From NCBI GenBank assembly GCA_900543675.1, contig UQRY01000033.1, positions 1 to 14,790 of the forward strand: a stretch of 14,790 nt of DNA, given 5' to 3'. A program made the translations under genes and the position numbers. Positions 12,632-14,790 of the stretch are shown here, piece after piece. How positions within the stretch are numbered: position 1 is the stretch's first letter; each line of letters begins with the position of its first letter. The notes under the pieces were generated by a model. The model ran no database searches. It had not been told where the DNA came from and saw only the letters and a program-made list of their open reading frames with translations. The stretch is from an uncultured Mycoplasmatota bacterium (lineage in GTDB: Bacteria > Bacillota_I > Bacilli_A > RF39 > UBA660).

Positions 12632-14656
12632 CTTTTGTGTTGAACAATCTGGATTACTACATTTTTTAACCCCATTTTTCTCCACGAATACATGATTACA
12701 AACTGGACAAAACTCAGGAATCGGCTTATCCCATAACGCAAACTGACATTTTGGATAACGACTACATCCATAAAAGATTTTTCCTTTTTTCGTTTTTCTT
12801 TCGATAATTTTACCTTCGTGGCATTCTGGGCAATCCATAATCTCTTTTAATTCTTTTACTTCTTTTTTGATATATTTACACTCTGGATAATTACTACAAG
12901 CAACAAATTCTCCGTAACGTCCCGTTCTCTTAACTAAAGGACTACCACATTCTGGACAAATTTCTCCAGTTTCTTCAGGAGCATTCTTCACCATTTCTCC
13001 AAAAGCCTTTTGGACGATCGGCTCAAACTTCTGATAAAAATCCCGAAGAATCGTCAAAGAATCTTTATGATGAGAAGCGATCTCATCAAGATCATTTTCC
13101 ATATCACGAGTATATTCTACATTGATAATATCACTGAAAAATTCTTGTAACTTATCGGTTACTTCAAATCCAGTCTTAGTAGGAATAAACTTTTTATCCT
13201 CCATATCGACATATCCACGATCTTTGATATTACTGATAATGGTTGCGTAAGTAGAAGGACGACCAATTCCTAACTCTTCCATCTCTTTAATGAGTTTGGC
13301 TTCCGTATAGCGACTTGGTGGTGAAGTAAAATGTTGTTTCTTTTCAACATCTGTTGTCACATAAGTATTTTCTTTAAAGTCCGGTAAAACTTTATCTTCA
13401 CTACTTTCATAATCAGCATATACCTTTAGGTAACCATCAAAGACAAGAACCTGACCGGTGGTTTTAAATTGATAATCTTGATTATTAAAAATAACTGTCG
13501 TTTGATTCACTTTCGCATCTGCCATCAAAGAAGCTAAGGCTCTAAAATAAATTAATCGATATAATTTATACTCATCAGAAGTTAAATGAGCTTTTACTTC
13601 TTTTGGTGTTCTAAGTACACTCGTTGGACGAATGGCTTCATGAGCATCTTGAACATTTTCTTTCTTTTTACTAACTTTTATACTGCCCACATAATCTTTA
13701 CCGTATTCCTTCGTAATATACTCTTTCGCACCGTTTACATACTCATCAGATAATCGAATAGAGTCAGTTCTCATATAAGTAATTAAACCGACGGTCTCTT
13801 TACCAATATCAATTCCTTCATACAATTTCTGAGCAATCGACATGGTTTTTTTGGCAGTAAACCCAAGTTTAGTAGATGCTTCCTGTTGTAGAGTACTAGT
13901 AATAAATGGTACTTTCCCTTTTTTATTTTTCACTTTTGACTCGATATTTTCTAGTGTATAAGTATCACTTAAACTCTCGAGTACATGATCAGCTTCTTTT
14001 TCATTCTTTACTTCTATTTTCTTATGATGATGTTGGAAAAGTTCAGCTTCGAAATCAGAAAACTTAGCCGTAATTGTCCAGTATTCTTCTGGAGTAAAAG
14101 AAGCAATTTCTCGTTCTCTATCAACAATCAATTTTAAAGCAACACTCTGTACTCTTCCAGCACTTGTTCCCCCAGTCTTTGACTGCATTAACTTACTCAA
14201 GCGAAATCCAATAATGCGATCTAAAATACGTCTTGTTTCTTGACTATGAACCAAATCATCATCTATTTTTCTAGGATGCTTAAATGCATCTAAGACTTTA
14301 TCCTTGGTAATTTCATGAAACAATACTCGCTCATAATCTTTATCTTTAATCCCAAGTGAGTCCTTCAAATGCCATGAAATCGCTTCCCCTTCTCGGTCAG
14401 GGTCGGTCGCAAGATAAATCTTATTGGCATTCTTCGCTTCCTTCTTTAAATCACTAACCAGTTTTTTCTTTCCTTTAATCCAAGTATAATTAGGCTCGAA
14501 ATCATGTTCAATATCGACCCCTAATCCATATTTACCTGTCGTTGCTAAATCACGAATATGTCCTTTAGAGGATACTACTTTATAATCCTTACCCAAGTAT
14601 TTTTCAATTGTTTTACTTTTACTAGGGGATTCTACGATGACTAAATTCTCTGCCAT
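12620..14656 (-). CDS. topA: DNA topoisomerase I
   Basis: This 678-residue type IA topoisomerase relaxes negative supercoils in the nucleoid. The N-terminal Toprim domain shows LVIVESPSKSKTIEKYLG (5-22) and the metal-binding DPDREGEAI (85-93). The nucleophile is Tyr294 in GLITYMRTDS. Three C-terminal four-cysteine zinc ribbons follow (about 567-602, 608-645 and 650-673), each with a CPxC-type start. The length is usual for Firmicutes TopA. ATG 14656 has AAGGATG about 8 nt upstream. The gene appears to be transcribed alone: it has a consensus promoter and its own terminator. Confidence 0.98.
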   Translation of the reverse strand: MAENLVIVESPSKSKTIEKYLGKDYKVVSSKGHIRDLATTGKYGLGVDIEHDFEPNYTWIKGKKKLVSDLKKEAKNANKIYLATDPDREGEAISWHLKDSLGIKDKDYERVLFHEITKDKVLDAFKHPRKIDDDLVHSQETRRILDRIIGFRLSKLMQSKTGGTSAGRVQSVALKLIVDREREIASFTPEEYWTITAKFSDFEAELFQHHHKKIEVKNEKEADHVLESLSDTYTLENIESKVKNKKGKVPFITSTLQQEASTKLGFTAKKTMSIAQKLYEGIDIGKETVGLITYMRTDSIRLSDEYVNGAKEYITKEYGKDYVGSIKVSKKKENVQDAHEAIRPTSVLRTPKEVKAHLTSDEYKLYRLIYFRALASLMADAKVNQTTVIFNNQDYQFKTTGQVLVFDGYLKVYADYESSEDKVLPDFKENTYVTTDVEKKQHFTSPPSRYTEAKLIKEMEELGIGRPSTYATIISNIKDRGYVDMEDKKFIPTKTGFEVTDKLQEFFSDIINVEYTRDMENDLDEIASHHKDSLTILRDFYQKFEPIVQKAFGEMVKNAPEETGEICPECGSPLVKRTGRYGEFVACSNYPECKYIKKEVKELKEIMDCPECHEGKIIERKTKKGKIFYGCSRYPKCQFALWDKPIPEFCPVCNHVFVEKNGVKKCSNPDCSTQKDAK

Positions 14657-14679
14657 TTCTTCACATCCTTATCCATTCA

Positions 14680-14708
14680 TTTATACTAAGTATTTTTCTT
14701 TTTGTCAA
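14680..14708 (-). promoter_or_regulatory. Sigma-A promoter of topA
   Basis: The minus strand reads TTGACA (14708-14703), 17 bases, then TATAAA (14685-14680). This gives a start about 17 nt before the topA coding region and a short leader containing the ribosome binding site. Confidence 0.8.
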
Positions 14709-14752
14709 TTCCTATTTTTCATATCCCGTAATATATATGATTAATTTGTGAT

Positions 14753-14790
14753 AATGTCTTAAGTGTTAACTTGCGAAAATGTCTCACTGT
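14753..14790. repeat. Possible insertion-sequence end at right edge
   Basis: The edge carries AATGTCTTAAG and, 25 nt on, TTGCGAAAATGTCTC. GAAAATGTCTC (14775-14785) is the exact inverse of GAGACATTTTC at 31-41, and the TTGCG-AAAA motif also recurs at the left edge. Repeated motifs of this type at both edges suggest similar mobile-element ends pointing outward. Confidence 0.35.

Noticed and set aside
12580..12771. A 63-codon ORF at the end of topA in another frame
   Set aside because: It overlaps the conserved zinc-ribbon region of TopA and its terminator; no ribosome binding site.
1..14790. The whole window as a composite transposon bounded by IS ends
   Set aside because: It contains topA, ppdK and a Xer recombinase in a backbone-like layout; independent insertions or assembly breaks explain the edges more simply.

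Overview
The window is a low-GC, AT-rich stretch with every convincing gene on the minus strand. A PPDK close to clostridial enzymes in length and motifs, a radical SAM enzyme, a Firmicute-type topA/xerC block, AGGAGG-type ribosome binding sites and consensus sigma-A promoters point to an anaerobic, probably gut-associated Bacillota (a Bacilli/Erysipelotrichia-like or RF39-like lineage is a guess). TGA is used as a stop and Trp is TGG, so the standard bacterial code applies.

Right side, read in the direction of transcription: topA (14656-12620) has its own consensus promoter and a terminator that overlaps its stop codon. Next come an unrecognised 263-residue protein (12551-11760) and a XerC/XerD-type tyrosine recombinase (best start GTG 11763), joined by a GTGA stop/start overlap. 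Then comes a monocistronic ppdK (10635-8002) closed by a strong terminator. This part looks like ordinary chromosomal backbone.

Middle (7974-4260): an accessory-looking block between two related terminators. It holds a 91-residue acidic protein with a hairpin over its ribosome binding site and a 1006-residue protein. The large protein has an RxxxxH (HEPN nuclease) motif near each end, R185-H190 and R930-H935, separated by a long helical-repeat region. An identical 21-nt direct repeat follows each of the two genes. No CRISPR array is present. This is a candidate uncharacterised HEPN RNase/defence cassette.

Left side (4144-261): a tight five-gene operon driven by a perfect TTGACA-N17-TATAAT promoter whose -10 lies inside a 23-nt palindrome; a near-identical palindrome lies 51 bp downstream. 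Gene order is a NadD-like adenylyltransferase, PnuC (nicotinamide riboside transporter), NadR without its HTH domain (ribosylnicotinamide kinase/NMN adenylyltransferase), a 128-residue protein with a His/Tyr-rich, Cys-terminated tail, and a radical SAM enzyme with extra CxC...CxC cysteines. The first three would import nicotinamide riboside and convert it to NAD. The last two look like a peptide substrate and its modifying enzyme. Pairing a RiPP-like module with NAD salvage in one operator-controlled transcript is the most unusual feature here.

Both window edges carry inverted copies of a GAGACATTTTC motif, which look like outer ends of insertion-sequence-type repeats lying outside the window.
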